DNA of 64,000 nt from Lysobacteraceae bacterium NML93-0399 (GTDB lineage Bacteria > Pseudomonadota > Gammaproteobacteria > Xanthomonadales > Xanthomonadaceae): NCBI GenBank assembly GCA_002307375.1, contig NTJI01000001.1, positions 248,001 to 312,000 of the forward strand, in the 5' to 3' direction. The position numbers were made by a program, and so were the translations under genes. The notes under the pieces are model-generated. The model was not told the origin of the DNA. It made no database searches and was given only the letters and a program-made list of their open reading frames with translations. Position 1 is the first letter of the stretch. Every line of letters starts with the position of its first letter. Positions 39,688 through 49,618 of this stretch are shown here, piece by piece.

Positions 39688-41031
39688 ATGCACGGCACCG
39701 ACTCCTCGAACGTCCTCACCCCGACACAGCTCAACACGCTCGCACGCGGTCTGCTGGAAGACACGTTTCCGAACGTGGTCGTCGAAGGGGAGCTGGGCAA
39801 TGTCTCGCGGCCGGCCTCGGGGCACCTCTATTTCACGCTCAAGGACGCGCGTGCGCAGGTGCGCTGCGCCCTGTTCAAGCCCAAGAGCCAGTGGCTGCGG
39901 TTCGCGCCGCGCGACGGCCTGCTCGTGCGCGCACGGGGCCGGGTCACGCTGTACGAGGCGCGTGGCGACTACCAGCTGATCCTCGACTCGCTGGAGGAAG
40001 CCGGAGAAGGCGCCCTGCGGCGTGCGTTCGATGCGCTCAAGGCGCGCCTGCAGGCCGAGGGCCTGTTCGATGCCGACCGCAAGCGTCCCCTGCCCGCCTA
40101 TCCGCGCCGCATCGGCGTGATCACCTCGCCGTCGGGCGCGGCGGTACGCGACGTGCTGAGCGTGCTGGCGCGGCGCTGGCCCCTGGTCGAGGTAGAGGTG
40201 CTGCCGGTGCCGGTGCAGGGCGCCGAAGCGCCGCCGCGGATCGTCGCCATGCTCGAACGCGCCGGCGCCAGCGGCCGTTACGACGCGCTGCTGCTTGCGC
40301 GCGGCGGCGGATCGCTCGAAGACCTGTGGGCCTTCAACGACGAAACCCTGGCACGCGCAGTCGCCGCATGTCCGGTGCCGATCGTGTCGGCGATCGGCCA
40401 CGAGACCGACTTCAGCCTCACCGACTTCGCCGCCGACGTGCGTGCGCCGACGCCGTCGGTGGCCGCCGAACTGCTCGTACCCGACCGCATGGAGGCCGCA
40501 ACCCGCGTGCGCCGGTTGCAGCGGCACGTCGACGAGGCGCAGCTGCGCGCGATGCAGCAGCGCTTCCAACGGCTCGACCGGGCGGCGCTGCGGCTGCAGG
40601 CCCAGCGCCCCGAGGCGCGCCTTGCGGCGCTGCGGCGGCGCCAGGACGAAGCCCTGCGCTGTCTGAACCTGGCGATGCGCCAGCGCCTGCAGCGCGACGA
40701 GGCGCGGCTCCGGCATGCAGGCGCGGTGCTGCGCACCACCTCGCCGCAGCGCCGGCTGACGCAGTTGCGCGAGCGCCTGGCCGCGCTGGCCCCGCGCCCG
40801 CAATCGGCGCTCGCGCGTCGGCTGCAGCGCGAGGCCCTGCACCTGCGCGGACTGGCGCGCTCGCTCGAGGCGGTGAGTCCGCTGGCGACGATCGCGCGCG
40901 GCTACAGCATCCTGCAGCGCAAGGACGGCGGCATCGTGCGAAGCGTCCTGGATGCAAGGCCCGGCGAGCCGCTGGATGCGCGCCTTGCCGACGGCAATCT
41001 GCGCGTTCGGGTGGAATCCGCGTCGGACTGA
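39688..41031 (+). CDS. xseA: exodeoxyribonuclease VII large subunit
   Basis: 447 residues. N-terminal OB fold ([20 protein letters not shown]), catalytic domain with [33 protein letters not shown] and [16 protein letters not shown], then a long coiled-coil arm rich in Arg/Leu/Gln (residues ~280-400) and the terminal ARGYSIL motif. Degrades single-stranded DNA with XseB, not encoded here. ATG 39688 chosen; GTG 39682 is an alternative two codons earlier. Confidence 0.95.
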   Translation: MHGTDSSNVLTPTQLNTLARGLLEDTFPNVVVEGELGNVSRPASGHLYFTLKDARAQVRCALFKPKSQWLRFAPRDGLLVRARGRVTLYEARGDYQLILDSLEEAGEGALRRAFDALKARLQAEGLFDADRKRPLPAYPRRIGVITSPSGAAVRDVLSVLARRWPLVEVEVLPVPVQGAEAPPRIVAMLERAGASGRYDALLLARGGGSLEDLWAFNDETLARAVAACPVPIVSAIGHETDFSLTDFAADVRAPTPSVAAELLVPDRMEAATRVRRLQRHVDEAQLRAMQQRFQRLDRAALRLQAQRPEARLAALRRRQDEALRCLNLAMRQRLQRDEARLRHAGAVLRTTSPQRRLTQLRERLAALAPRPQSALARRLQREALHLRGLARSLEAVSPLATIARGYSILQRKDGGIVRSVLDARPGEPLDARLADGNLRVRVESASD

Positions 41032-41043
41032 GCGCCGAGCGTC

Positions 41044-41128
41044 CTGTGGGAGCGCGCTTGCGCGCGATTCCCGCGACACGTCCCCTGCAACTCCCCCGGA
41101 ATCGCGCGCAAGCGCGCTCCTACAGGGG
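41044..41128. repeat. inverted REP pair (BIME)
   Basis: Arm 1 CTGTGGGAGCGCGCTTGCGC (41044-41063) and arm 2 GCGCAAGCGCGCTCCTACAG (41107-41126) face each other across ~43 bp, just 12 bp after the xseA stop. Same family as the arrays at 52731 and 57388. Confidence 0.8.
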
Positions 41129-41140
41129 CAAGATGCGCGC

Positions 41141-41209
41141 GCCGGTGGTGATAGTGGTGGTCGGTCAGCGGATTGCAAATCCGCGTACGCGGCTTTCCGA
41201 ATCGCACGC
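41141..41209 (+). pseudogene. tRNA-Cys-like relic
   Basis: GTGGTCGGTCAGCGGATTGC-AAATCCGCGTAC resembles the D-loop/anticodon part of a bacterial tRNA-Cys: the anticodon arm GCGGA-TTGCAAA-TCCGC (41168-41184) is perfect with anticodon GCA, followed by a GTACG variable region. The T-arm is broken (CTTTCCGAATC instead of GTTCGAATC) and no 3' acceptor strand pairs with the 5' side, so it is not a working tRNA. Resemblance judged from memory of tRNA-Cys sequences. Confidence 0.4.
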
Positions 41210-41311
41210 TGTGAGTCGTGGAGATCGGATGCAACGTTCCGGCGACCTCGCCCGGCTGTCACGCATTCGCTGGCATGCTGGACCTCCATGTCACGACGGA
41301 GTCCCCGCACG

Positions 41312-42961
41312 ATGACCAAGGCGTCCGACCTGTTCGTCCAGGCGCTGCAAGCCGAGGGCGTAACCCACGTCTTCGGCATCCCCGGTGAAGAGAACCTCGA
41401 CCTGCTCGAATCGCTGCGCGCCTCGTCGATCGAGCTGGTGCTCACCCGGCACGAACAGGCTGCAGGCTTCATGGCCGCCACCTACGGACGGCTGACCGGC
41501 AAGGCCGGTGTGTGCCTGTCGACGCTGGGACCCGGCGCGACCAACCTCGTTACCGCTGCGGCGTACGCCCAGCTCGGTGCGATGCCGATGCTGATGATCA
41601 CCGGGCAGAAGCCCATCCGGACCAGCAAGCAGGGACATTTCCAGATCGTCGACGTCGTCGACATGATGCGGCCGCTGACCAAGTCGACCCACCAGCTGGT
41701 GTCGGCCGACGGCATTCCGGCGCGCGTGCGCGATGCCTTCCAGCGCGCGGAAGAGGAACGTCCGGGCGCCACCCATCTCGAACTGCCGCAGGACATCGCC
41801 GGTGACGACACCGACGCGCGCCTGCTGCCGGCGCCATACGCACGTCGACCGCTGGCCGAGGACAAGGCGATCGCGCATGCCGCCGAGGCGATCCGCAAGG
41901 CGAAGCATCCGCTGCTGATGATCGGCGCCGGCGCCAACCGCAAGACCACCGCCAGGATGCTGCGCGCCTTCGTCGACCGGCTGGGCATTCCGTTTTTCAG
42001 CACGCAGATGGGCAAGGGCGTGCTCGACGAGACGCATCCGCTGTGGCTGGGCACGGCCGCACTGTCGGACAAGGATTTCGTGCACCGCGCGATCGACGCG
42101 GCCGACTGCATCATCAACATCGGCCACGACGTCATCGAGAAGCCGCCGTTCTTCATGCGTTCCGGCGCGCGCACGGTGATCCACGTCAACTACGCCAGCG
42201 CGATCGTCGACCAGGTGTACTTCCCCCAGATCGAGGTGGTCGGCGATATCGCCAACGCGGTCTGGCAGCTGGCCGAAACACTCGATGGGCCGCAGTCGCA
42301 CTGGGACTTCACCTTCTTCGAGCGCGTGCGCGATGCCCTGTGCGACGACATCGCCCAGCGCAGCGCGGACATGCGGTTCCCGATCCACGGCCCGCACCTG
42401 GTCAAGGCGCTGCGCGATGCGCTCGACGCGCAGGATGTCGTCTGCCTCGACAACGGCCTCTACAAACTGTGGTTCGCACGCAATGATCGTTGCCGCGCGC
42501 CCAATACCCTGCTGCTCGACAACGCCCTGGCCACCATGGGCGCGGGCCTGCCGTCGGCCATCGCCGCCAAGCTCGTGCACACCGACCGCAAGGTGGTCGC
42601 CGTCTGCGGCGACGGCGGTTTCATGATGAATTCCCAGGAACTCGAAACCGCAGTGCGGCTCAAGCTCGATCTGGTGGTCATCGTGCTGCGCGACGATGCC
42701 TACGGCATGATCAAGTGGAAGCAGCAGCACGAGGACTACCCGGTCTACGGCATGGATTACGGCAATCCCGACTTCGTGCGCTACGCGCAGAGCTATGGTG
42801 CGCGCGGCCACCGCCCCGACAGCGCCGAGGCGTTCGCACGCGTTCTGCAGACCGCACTCGACACACCCGGCGTCGACCTGATCGATCTGGCCATCGATTA
42901 TTCCCGGGACGATGCCCTGCTCAACACCGAAATTCCCGAGCGCAGCGCTGCAATCACCTGA
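41312..42961 (+). CDS. acetolactate synthase-like ThDP-dependent enzyme, large subunit
   Basis: 549 residues with the three ThDP-enzyme domains. The catalytic Glu is in TRHEQAAGFMA; VFGIPGEENLDLLESL is the usual N-terminus; the ThDP/Mg motif is GDGGFMMNSQELETAV...RDDAYGM. No regulatory small subunit follows, which suggests a catabolic (AlsS-like) acetolactate synthase or a related pyruvate decarboxylating enzyme. GGAG lies 10 nt before ATG 41312. Next gene is an aldehyde dehydrogenase 43 bp downstream, so the true product may be an aldehyde rather than acetolactate. Confidence 0.82.
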   Translation: MTKASDLFVQALQAEGVTHVFGIPGEENLDLLESLRASSIELVLTRHEQAAGFMAATYGRLTGKAGVCLSTLGPGATNLVTAAAYAQLGAMPMLMITGQKPIRTSKQGHFQIVDVVDMMRPLTKSTHQLVSADGIPARVRDAFQRAEEERPGATHLELPQDIAGDDTDARLLPAPYARRPLAEDKAIAHAAEAIRKAKHPLLMIGAGANRKTTARMLRAFVDRLGIPFFSTQMGKGVLDETHPLWLGTAALSDKDFVHRAIDAADCIINIGHDVIEKPPFFMRSGARTVIHVNYASAIVDQVYFPQIEVVGDIANAVWQLAETLDGPQSHWDFTFFERVRDALCDDIAQRSADMRFPIHGPHLVKALRDALDAQDVVCLDNGLYKLWFARNDRCRAPNTLLLDNALATMGAGLPSAIAAKLVHTDRKVVAVCGDGGFMMNSQELETAVRLKLDLVVIVLRDDAYGMIKWKQQHEDYPVYGMDYGNPDFVRYAQSYGARGHRPDSAEAFARVLQTALDTPGVDLIDLAIDYSRDDALLNTEIPERSAAIT

Positions 42962-43004
42962 TCGCACCGCGCCCACGTCCTTCCATCCGACTCCGGAGCG
43001 CCCC

Positions 43005-44471
43005 ATGGCCAAGCAGAAGACCGCCCGCAAGACCGCCGGGCTTGCGCGCAGCTATCCCTACTACCTCGCCAATGCCGCGGTCGCGGCGAACACCGATCTC
43101 GAAGTGCGCGACAAATACAGCGGCAAGGTCGCCACGCGCGTGGCAATGGGCGACGCGGCGACGATCCGCAAGGCAATCGTCGCCGCGCACAAGGCGCGCG
43201 GTGCGATGGCCGACTTTCCGCCCGACAGACGCCGCGACGTGCTCGAACATTGCGTGCGCCGCTTCGAGGAACGCTTCGAGGAACTCGCACTCGCCTTGTG
43301 CATCGAAGCCGGCAAGCCGATCAAGGACGCCCGCGGCGAGGTCACGCGCCTGATCGACACCTTCCGCATCGCCGCCGGCGAGGCCACGCGCACCGAAGGC
43401 GAATACGTCGAGCTGCAGATTTCCGAGCGCACGCGCGGATATCGGGGCATGGTCAAGCGCGTGCCGATCGGCGTCTGCAGCCTGATCACACCGTTCAACT
43501 TTCCGTTGAATCTGGTTGCGCACAAGGTCGCGCCGGCAATCGCGGCCGGCTGCCCGTTCGTACTCAAGCCTGCCGCCAAGACGCCGGTCGGCGCGCTGAT
43601 CATCGGTGAGATCCTGGCCGAGACCGACCTGCCCAAGGGCGCGTTCTCGGTGATTCTGTGCAGCAACGAGGACGCGGCCGCGCTGACCGAGGACGAGCGC
43701 ATTGCGCTGTTGAGCTTCACCGGCGGCCTGATCGGCTGGGATCTCAAGGCGCGCGCCGGCAAGAAGAAGGTCGTGCTCGAACTCGGTGGCAACGCGGCCT
43801 GCATCGTCGACGAAGACCCCGGCATGCCGCTGGACAAGGTCGTCGAGCGCCTGGTGTTCGGCGCCTATTACCAGTCCGGCCAGAGCTGCATCGGTGTGCA
43901 GCGCATCTATGCGCACCGCAACGTCCACGATGCACTGCGCCGCAAGTTGAAGAAGGCGATCGCCGGCTTGCGCGGCGGCGATCCGCGCGACGAGAACACC
44001 TTCGTCGGGCCCGTCATCGACAGCGACGCGGCCGACCGGATCGAGTCGTGGATCGCCGCGGCCCGCAAGGGCGGCGCCAAGGTGCTGGCCGGCGGCCCGC
44101 GCGAGGGCAACATCATTCCCGCCACGTTGCTTGAGAACGTGCCGCGCGACGCCGACCTGCAGCGCAAGGAAGTCTTCGGCCCGGTCGCGATCCTGGAGCC
44201 GGTCGACAGTTTCGAAGACGCGATCGCGCGCGTGAACGACAGCGATTTCGGCCTGCAGGCCGGCGTGTTCACCGGCAATCTCGCCCACACGATGCGTGCC
44301 TGGGACCGGATCGAAGCCGGCGGCGTCGTGGTCGGCGACGTGCCGAGCTTCCGCGTCGACAACATGCCCTATGGCGGCATCAAGGACTCGGGCCTGGGCC
44401 GCGAAGGCGTGAAATACGCGATCCGCGACATGACCGAAGAACGCCTGCTGGTGATTCGCGACCCGGCCTGA
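43005..44471 (+). CDS. aldehyde dehydrogenase family protein
   Basis: 488 residues. ALDH features: TPFNFPLNLVAHK (cofactor loop), LELGGNAACIVDEDPG (catalytic Glu), QSGQSCIGVQRIY (catalytic Cys) and EVFGPVAILEPV. The basic N-terminus (MAKQKTARKTAGLARSYPYY) is unusual. Resembles NADP-type lactaldehyde/glyceraldehyde-3-phosphate ALDHs, but the substrate is not clear. Probably co-transcribed with the ThDP enzyme; a route oxidising an aldehyde made by it is an inference. Confidence 0.88.
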   Translation: MAKQKTARKTAGLARSYPYYLANAAVAANTDLEVRDKYSGKVATRVAMGDAATIRKAIVAAHKARGAMADFPPDRRRDVLEHCVRRFEERFEELALALCIEAGKPIKDARGEVTRLIDTFRIAAGEATRTEGEYVELQISERTRGYRGMVKRVPIGVCSLITPFNFPLNLVAHKVAPAIAAGCPFVLKPAAKTPVGALIIGEILAETDLPKGAFSVILCSNEDAAALTEDERIALLSFTGGLIGWDLKARAGKKKVVLELGGNAACIVDEDPGMPLDKVVERLVFGAYYQSGQSCIGVQRIYAHRNVHDALRRKLKKAIAGLRGGDPRDENTFVGPVIDSDAADRIESWIAAARKGGAKVLAGGPREGNIIPATLLENVPRDADLQRKEVFGPVAILEPVDSFEDAIARVNDSDFGLQAGVFTGNLAHTMRAWDRIEAGGVVVGDVPSFRVDNMPYGGIKDSGLGREGVKYAIRDMTEERLLVIRDPA

Positions 44472-44481
44472 TCAGCGTCCT

Positions 44482-44543
44482 GAGAGTCCTTTGCAGGACC
44501 TCTCGAGCGTCATTCCCGTGAAAGCGGGGATGACGTCGTTTTC
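44482..44543 (+). terminator. tandem hairpins after the aldehyde dehydrogenase gene, second one a REP-type palindrome
   Basis: First hairpin GAGAGTCCT-TTGC-AGGACCTCTC (44482-44504, one bulged C). Second GTCATTCCCG-TGAAAG-CGGGGATGAC (44509-44534), a member of the 'GTCATTCCCGC' family, followed by GTCGTTTTCG. Could serve as terminator on the plus strand. Confidence 0.5.
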
Positions 44544-44600
44544 GAGCGGTCTGCAACGGCCTCGTTCCGACAAAGGCCGCGCATCGCCGCGCCAGTCCCC

Positions 44601-44624
44601 GCAGCGGTTTGGCTCAACCGCTGC
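44601..44624 (-). terminator. possible terminator hairpin at the hisIE stop
   Basis: GCAGCGGTT/AACCGCTGC form a 9-bp stem whose loop contains the hisIE stop codon. No T-tract follows on the minus strand, so rho-independent termination is doubtful. Confidence 0.3.
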
Positions 44625-45249
44625 GTGCTGTCAGCACCCGCTCGACATCCGCCAGCGAGAGTCCGCGCGCACGCAGCAGCACCACCAGGTGGTACAGCAG
44701 ATCCGCGCTTTCGCCGAGCAGCTCCTCGTCGGTCTGCACCAGGGCGGCGAGCGCGGTTTCGACGCCCTCCTCGCCCACCTTCTGTGCGATCCGGCGGATG
44801 CCCCCGTCGAACAGCCGCGTGGTGTAGCTGCCGTCGGGGCGCTCGCGTTCGCGGGTTTCGATCAGCGCATCGAGTTGGGCCAAGGTGCTTGCCGGCGCTG
44901 CGGGGAAGCAGCTCGGGCGCTGGAGGTGACAGGTCGGACCTCGCGGGGTCGCCAGCACCAGCAGGGTGTCGGCATCGCAATCGGTCTGCATCGACACCAG
45001 CTCGAGCACGTGGCCGGAGGATTCGCCCTTGGTCCACAGCCGGCGCTTGCTGCGGCTGAAGAACGTGACTTCGCCGCGGCGCAGGGTTTCGGCAAACGCG
45101 TCGCGATTCATATAGCCGAGCATCAGCACCCGCAGCGTGGCGGCGTCCTGGACGACGGCGGGAAGCAGGCCCTCGCCCTTCGACCAGTCGAGGGCGCCGA
45201 TGTCAGGGGCGATGGCGGTGGCGGGTGCGTCGTCGTGCGGCAGTGTCAT
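44614..45249 (-). CDS. hisI: bifunctional phosphoribosyl-AMP cyclohydrolase/phosphoribosyl-ATP pyrophosphatase
   Basis: 211 residues, fused HisI-HisE. HisI part: [34 protein letters not shown] and [10 protein letters not shown] (zinc/metal ligands). HisE part from ~residue 115: [14 protein letters not shown] and [13 protein letters not shown]. Catalyses steps 2 and 3 of histidine synthesis. The ATG overlaps the hisF stop (ATGA). Last gene of the operon. Confidence 0.96.
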   Translation of the reverse strand: MTLPHDDAPATAIAPDIGALDWSKGEGLLPAVVQDAATLRVLMLGYMNRDAFAETLRRGEVTFFSRSKRRLWTKGESSGHVLELVSMQTDCDADTLLVLATPRGPTCHLQRPSCFPAAPASTLAQLDALIETRERERPDGSYTTRLFDGGIRRIAQKVGEEGVETALAALVQTDEELLGESADLLYHLVVLLRARGLSLADVERVLTARSG

Positions 45250-46019
45250 TGGAGTCTGATATCGATGGCCTGGTCGGCCAGTGCACGCTTGAGGTCGGGG
45301 ATGGCGATACGGCCGCTGTGGAACACACTGGCCGCGAGTGCGCCGTCGACATCGGCCTCGATGAAGGCGGCGGCGAAGTGTACGGCTTCGCCGGCTCCGC
45401 CGGATGCGATCAGGGGCACCGGGCACACCGACCGGGCGGCCTGCAGCTGGGCGATGTCGTAGCCGCGCCGCACGCCGTCATTCTCCATGCAGTTGAGCAC
45501 GATCTCGCCCGCCCCCAAACGCACGGCCTCGCTGATCCAGTCCAGGGTGCGGGTCGGCAGCGCCCGGGTGCGATCGGGATCACCGGTGTGGCTGCGGACG
45601 CGCCATTCGCCGTCGGCTTCCCGGATCGAATCGATGCCGACCACGACGCACTGCACGCCGAATGCCTCGGCAAGCTCGGAGATCAGCGCCGGCCGCTCCA
45701 GCGCGGGCGTGTTGATCGAAATCTTGTCGGCGCCGGCCTGCAGCACGGCCCGGGCGGTGTCGACATCGCGGATGCCACCGGCCACACAGAACGGGATGTC
45801 GATCAGCCGCGACACGCGCGTCACCCAGCCGCGGTCGACCGATCGCCCCTGCGGGCTGGCGGAGATGTCGTAGAACACCAGTTCGTCGGCGCCGGCATCG
45901 CGATAACGCAATGCGAGGTCGACGATGTCGCCCATGTCGACGTGATCGCGGAAGCGCACGCCCTTGACCACCCGGCCGTCGCGCACGTCCAGGCAGGGAA
46001 TGATGCGCCGGCTCAACAT
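45246..46019 (-). CDS. hisF: imidazole glycerol phosphate synthase subunit HisF
   Basis: 257 residues, TIM barrel starting [20 protein letters not shown]. Catalytic Asp residues in CLDVRDG (D11) and GIDSIR (D130). Cyclase subunit paired with HisH; forms IGP and AICAR from PRFAR. The start overlaps the end of hisA by 7 bp. Confidence 0.97.
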   Translation of the reverse strand: MLSRRIIPCLDVRDGRVVKGVRFRDHVDMGDIVDLALRYRDAGADELVFYDISASPQGRSVDRGWVTRVSRLIDIPFCVAGGIRDVDTARAVLQAGADKISINTPALERPALISELAEAFGVQCVVVGIDSIREADGEWRVRSHTGDPDRTRALPTRTLDWISEAVRLGAGEIVLNCMENDGVRRGYDIAQLQAARSVCPVPLIASGGAGEAVHFAAAFIEADVDGALAASVFHSGRIAIPDLKRALADQAIDIRLQ

Positions 46020-46747
46020 GCCAATGCTTCGGCCAGATCCAGGCGACCTTCGAGCAGCGCGCGACCGAGCACGATGCCACCGCAGCCCCGGGCCTTCGCG
46101 GCGCGCACGTCGGCAAGCTCGCGCACGCCGCCGGAGGCCTGCACGTCGAGGGCGGGTGCCAACGCCTGCAGATGCGCATAGAGATCGAGATTGGGCCCCG
46201 ACAACATGCCGTCGCGGGCGATATCGGTGCTCAGTAGATGCCGCAGCCCGCCCTGCGCATAGCGCGCGGCGAGCACGTCGAGTGTGGCCTCGGCCGCTTC
46301 GGTCCAGCCATGCACCGGCAGCTGCCACACGCCGTCGCGGCCCTGACGGGTATCGAGCGCGACGGTGATGCGGTCGGCACCGAACGATTCGATCCAGCCC
46401 AGCACGCGCTCGGGTTCGCGCACGGCCAGCGAACCCACCACGACGCGTTCGGCGCCGGCGTCGAGAATGCTGCGCACGTCTTCTTCGGTGCGCACGCCGC
46501 CGCCGGTCTGCACGCGCAAGCCAGTGCCGGCCCGGATGCGGCCCAGCAGTGGCGCCAGCGTGTAGCCGCCGTCGCGTGCGGCATCGAGATCGACCAGGTG
46601 CAGCCACTGCGCGCCGGCCGCAGCGTAGGCCTCGATCTGCGCCAGAGGATCGTCGCCATAGCGGGTTTCCTGCGCATAGTCGCCCTGGGCCAGGCGCACG
46701 ACGCGACCATCGCGGATGTCGATCGCGGGATAGACGGTGAACGACAT
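46013..46747 (-). CDS. hisA: phosphoribosylformimino-5-aminoimidazole carboxamide ribotide isomerase
   Basis: 244 residues, TIM barrel, [22 protein letters not shown] with the catalytic Asp (AIDIRDG), and the second acid in [16 protein letters not shown]. ProFAR to PRFAR isomerisation. Three bp after hisH. Confidence 0.97.
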   Translation of the reverse strand: MSFTVYPAIDIRDGRVVRLAQGDYAQETRYGDDPLAQIEAYAAAGAQWLHLVDLDAARDGGYTLAPLLGRIRAGTGLRVQTGGGVRTEEDVRSILDAGAERVVVGSLAVREPERVLGWIESFGADRITVALDTRQGRDGVWQLPVHGWTEAAEATLDVLAARYAQGGLRHLLSTDIARDGMLSGPNLDLYAHLQALAPALDVQASGGVRELADVRAAKARGCGGIVLGRALLEGRLDLAEALAC

Positions 46748-46750
46748 GAC

Positions 46751-47350
46751 TCAGGCCTCGAACGCAGGGGACAGGAAATTGCGCAACACGCGCGCACCGA
46801 TGGCGGCCGAGCGCTCGGGATGGAACTGGCAGCCCGCCACCGGCCCGCGACGCACCGCCGCGGCGAACGCCTGGCCGTGATCGCAGGCCAGCACGCAGTC
46901 GTCGGTGACCGGCGCGGCGAAGCTGTGCACGAAATACGCCTGCGCGCCGTCGACGCCCTCGACCAACGGGTCCGCGCGCAGCGCCCGCAACGTGCTCCAG
47001 CCCATATGCGGTACACGCAGGCCCGGCCCGCCCCGCAGACGCGACACCCGGCCGGGCAACAGCCCGAGGCCGGCGACCTCGCCCTCTTCCGACGACTCGA
47101 ACAGCAACTGCATGCCGACGCAGATGCCGAGCAGCGGGCGCTCCAGCGTGCGCAGCACGTCGACGAGATCGAGCTGCTGCAGCCGTGCCATGACCTGGGC
47201 CGCGGTGCCGACGCCAGGCAGGATCACCCGGTCGGCAGCACGGATGCCGTCCGCGTCGGTGACCAGCGCGGCATCGATGTCCAGGCGCTCGAAGGCGTAG
47301 CGCACCGAGCCGGTGTTGGCGCCGCCGGCATCGACCATCACGACGCGCAT
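46751..47350 (-). CDS. hisH: imidazole glycerol phosphate synthase subunit HisH
   Basis: 199 residues, class I glutamine amidotransferase. Nucleophile Cys in [12 protein letters not shown], His/Glu in GCQFHPERS, oxyanion loop [10 protein letters not shown]. Supplies ammonia to HisF. Separated from hisB by 103 bp that contain a REP palindrome. Confidence 0.97.
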   Translation of the reverse strand: MRVVMVDAGGANTGSVRYAFERLDIDAALVTDADGIRAADRVILPGVGTAAQVMARLQQLDLVDVLRTLERPLLGICVGMQLLFESSEEGEVAGLGLLPGRVSRLRGGPGLRVPHMGWSTLRALRADPLVEGVDGAQAYFVHSFAAPVTDDCVLACDHGQAFAAAVRRGPVAGCQFHPERSAAIGARVLRNFLSPAFEA

Positions 47351-47398
47351 GGATTCTCCTGCGAAGTTCGGCCAGCTTTCGCGCGCACCCCGACTACC

Positions 47399-47424
47399 GT
47401 CATTCCCGCGAAGGCGGGAATGAC
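47399..47424. repeat. REP palindrome between hisB and hisH
   Basis: GTCATTCCCGCGAAGGCGGG-AATGAC is a near-perfect 26-bp hairpin of the 'GTCATTCCCGC' family (others at 44509, 55744 and 55798), inside an otherwise tightly packed operon. Confidence 0.8.
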
Positions 47425-47453
47425 GGGTTCAGGTAGTCCTGGATTCGCCCCCA

Positions 47454-48539
47454 TCACAGCACCCCCTTCGTACTCGGCAGCGCATCCCCGCTCCGCCGCA
47501 CCGCCTGTCCCAGCGCACGCGCAAAGGCCTTGAAGCAGGCTTCGATCTTGTGGTGATCGTTGTCGCCTTCGACCTTCAGATTGAGATTCAGTGCGGCCGA
47601 ATCGCAGACCGAGCGGAAGAAATGCTCGACCAGTTCGGTCGGCATGTCGCCGACGCGTTCGCGCGCGAAGTTGCCGTCGAACACGAGATACGGGCGACCG
47701 CCGAAATCCAGCGCGGCGCTGGCGAGCGTCTCGTCCATCGGCAGGGTGAAGCCGTAGCGCCCAATACCGCGCTTGTCGCCCAGCGCCTCGCGCAGTGCCT
47801 GGCCCAGCGCGATGCCGGTGTCCTCGACGGTGTGGTGCTCGTCGGTCTGCAGGTCGCCTTCGGCCTGCACGGTCAGTGCGATGCCGGCGTGCTTGCCGAT
47901 CTGGTCGAGCATGTGGTCGAAGAAGGGCAGGCCGGTCGACACCTGCGCATCGCGCGCGGCGTCGAGATCCAGTTCGACCCGGATCCTCGTTTCCTTCGTA
48001 TTGCGCACGACCGTCGCGCGGCGCGGCGCATCGCACAGCTCGTGCGCGATGCCGGCCCAGTCCCAGTCGCCGCCGAACTGCGGCGTGCGCAGCTTGAAGC
48101 CGCGGATCTTCAGGTTCTCGGCGAACTGGATGTCGGTGTCGCGGTCGCCGACCATGGCCGACCCGTCGAGATCAATGCCGCGGTCGCGCAGGTAGTGCAT
48201 CACCAGACCCAAGGCCGGCTTGCGCGTGGGCGCGTTGTCGGCCGGCCAGCTCTTGTCGACCAGTACTTCGCGGAACGCGATGCCCTGGCTTTCGAAGATC
48301 CGCAGCATCAGATCGTTGGGGCCATCGAAACTCGCCTGCGGATAACCGTCCGTGCCGAGGCCGTCCTGGTTGGTGACGATGACGAACTCGAAGCCGGCAT
48401 CGCGCAGCCGCAGCAGCGCCGGGATCACGCCGCGAACGAAGCGCAGCTTCTCGTAACTGTCGATCTGGAAGTCGGCCGGTTCTTCGATCAGCGTGCCGTC
48501 GCGGTCGACGAACAGGATCTTCTTGCCACGCGCGCTCAT
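47454..48539 (-). CDS. hisB: bifunctional histidinol-phosphatase/imidazoleglycerol-phosphate dehydratase
   Basis: 361 residues. N-terminal HAD phosphatase ([30 protein letters not shown]), ~residues 1-165; C-terminal IGPD with metal-binding HHTVEDTG and [15 protein letters not shown]. Catalyses two separate late steps. Fusion is normal for gammaproteobacteria. ATGA overlap with hisC. Confidence 0.97.
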   Translation of the reverse strand: MSARGKKILFVDRDGTLIEEPADFQIDSYEKLRFVRGVIPALLRLRDAGFEFVIVTNQDGLGTDGYPQASFDGPNDLMLRIFESQGIAFREVLVDKSWPADNAPTRKPALGLVMHYLRDRGIDLDGSAMVGDRDTDIQFAENLKIRGFKLRTPQFGGDWDWAGIAHELCDAPRRATVVRNTKETRIRVELDLDAARDAQVSTGLPFFDHMLDQIGKHAGIALTVQAEGDLQTDEHHTVEDTGIALGQALREALGDKRGIGRYGFTLPMDETLASAALDFGGRPYLVFDGNFARERVGDMPTELVEHFFRSVCDSAALNLNLKVEGDNDHHKIEACFKAFARALGQAVRRSGDALPSTKGVL

Positions 48540-49618
48540 GCGGCGGTCTCCAACGATTGCAGGGTGGCCAATACGCGCGCGTTCTGCGCCGGTGTGCCGA
48601 GACTGATGCGCAACGCATCACCGAGTTGCGGCGCGGCGCGCTGGTCACGCACCACGATGCCGGCGGCGAGCAAGGCGCCGAACGCGCAGTCAGCGTCCTC
48701 GAAATGCACCAGCAGATAGTTGCCCGCGGACGGGTAGACCCGGCGTACGCCGGACGTCAAGGCCAGCGCGGCGGCAAGTGCATCGCGCTCGGCGATGGTC
48801 TCGGCGATGCGCGCACGGGTGACCTCCAGCGCCGCAGGAGACAGGCCCGCCAGCGCGAGATCGGCGCATGGCGTCGGCACTGGATACGGCGCCTGGCACC
48901 GGCGCAGCACCGCGATCAGATCGGGATGGCCGATCGCAACGCCGATCCGCGCCGCCGCGAGCGCATGCGCCTTCGACAGCGTGCGCAGCACGACGAGGTT
49001 GTCATGTACGCCGAGGAGTGTCGTCGCAGACGGCGCATCGGCGAATTCGACGTAGGCCTCGTCGACGACGACCAGCGCGCGTCCGTTTAGCGCCGTCGCC
49101 AATGCAGCCACATCGGCCAGCGGCACGAGTCCGCCGGTGGGATTCGATGGCGAGCACAGGAACACCAGCTTCGCGTTGCGCGCCAGCGCGGTCGTACGCA
49201 CCGCGTCGACGTCCACGCCGAAACCTTCGGGCCCGTCGACCAGCGGCACCTCGACGAGCGCCGCGCCCTGCAGGCGTGCGCTGACGGCGTACATGCCGAA
49301 TACCGGTGGCGTTGCCAGCACCGCATCGCGTCCGGCGACGCATAGCGCACGCACCAGCAGATCGATGGCCTCGTCACTGCCGCGTCCGATCAGCAGCTGC
49401 CCCGGATCCACCTCGTAGAGCGCGGCCAGCGCGCTTTGCAGCTCCGGCGGCTGCGGCGCGGGATAGCGCCGGCAGCGACCGTCGGCATCGCCCGGATTCG
49501 CCAGCGGCGCCTCGTTGGCGTTGAGCCAGATCTCGCCGTCGAGCTTCTGCGAGCGCGCGGAGGCATAGCCGGCGAAGTCGCGCAGTTCTTCGCGCACCAG
49601 ATCGAGCACGCTGCTCAT
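48536..49618 (-). CDS. hisC: histidinol-phosphate aminotransferase
   Basis: 360 residues, class I/II PLP aminotransferase. PLP motifs: [31 protein letters not shown] and Schiff-base Lys in [16 protein letters not shown]. Stop and start overlap hisB and hisD by ATGA. Confidence 0.97.
   Translation of the reverse strand: MSSVLDLVREELRDFAGYASARSQKLDGEIWLNANEAPLANPGDADGRCRRYPAPQPPELQSALAALYEVDPGQLLIGRGSDEAIDLLVRALCVAGRDAVLATPPVFGMYAVSARLQGAALVEVPLVDGPEGFGVDVDAVRTTALARNAKLVFLCSPSNPTGGLVPLADVAALATALNGRALVVVDEAYVEFADAPSATTLLGVHDNLVVLRTLSKAHALAAARIGVAIGHPDLIAVLRRCQAPYPVPTPCADLALAGLSPAALEVTRARIAETIAERDALAAALALTSGVRRVYPSAGNYLLVHFEDADCAFGALLAAGIVVRDQRAAPQLGDALRISLGTPAQNARVLATLQSLETAA

Noticed and set aside
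41141-41209. Functional tRNA-Cys gene
   Set aside because: T-arm has an extra base and cannot pair, and there is no acceptor 3' strand or CCA.
39178-41481. 767-codon minus-strand frame over xseA
   Set aside because: Antisense shadow of xseA, with no recognisable domain.
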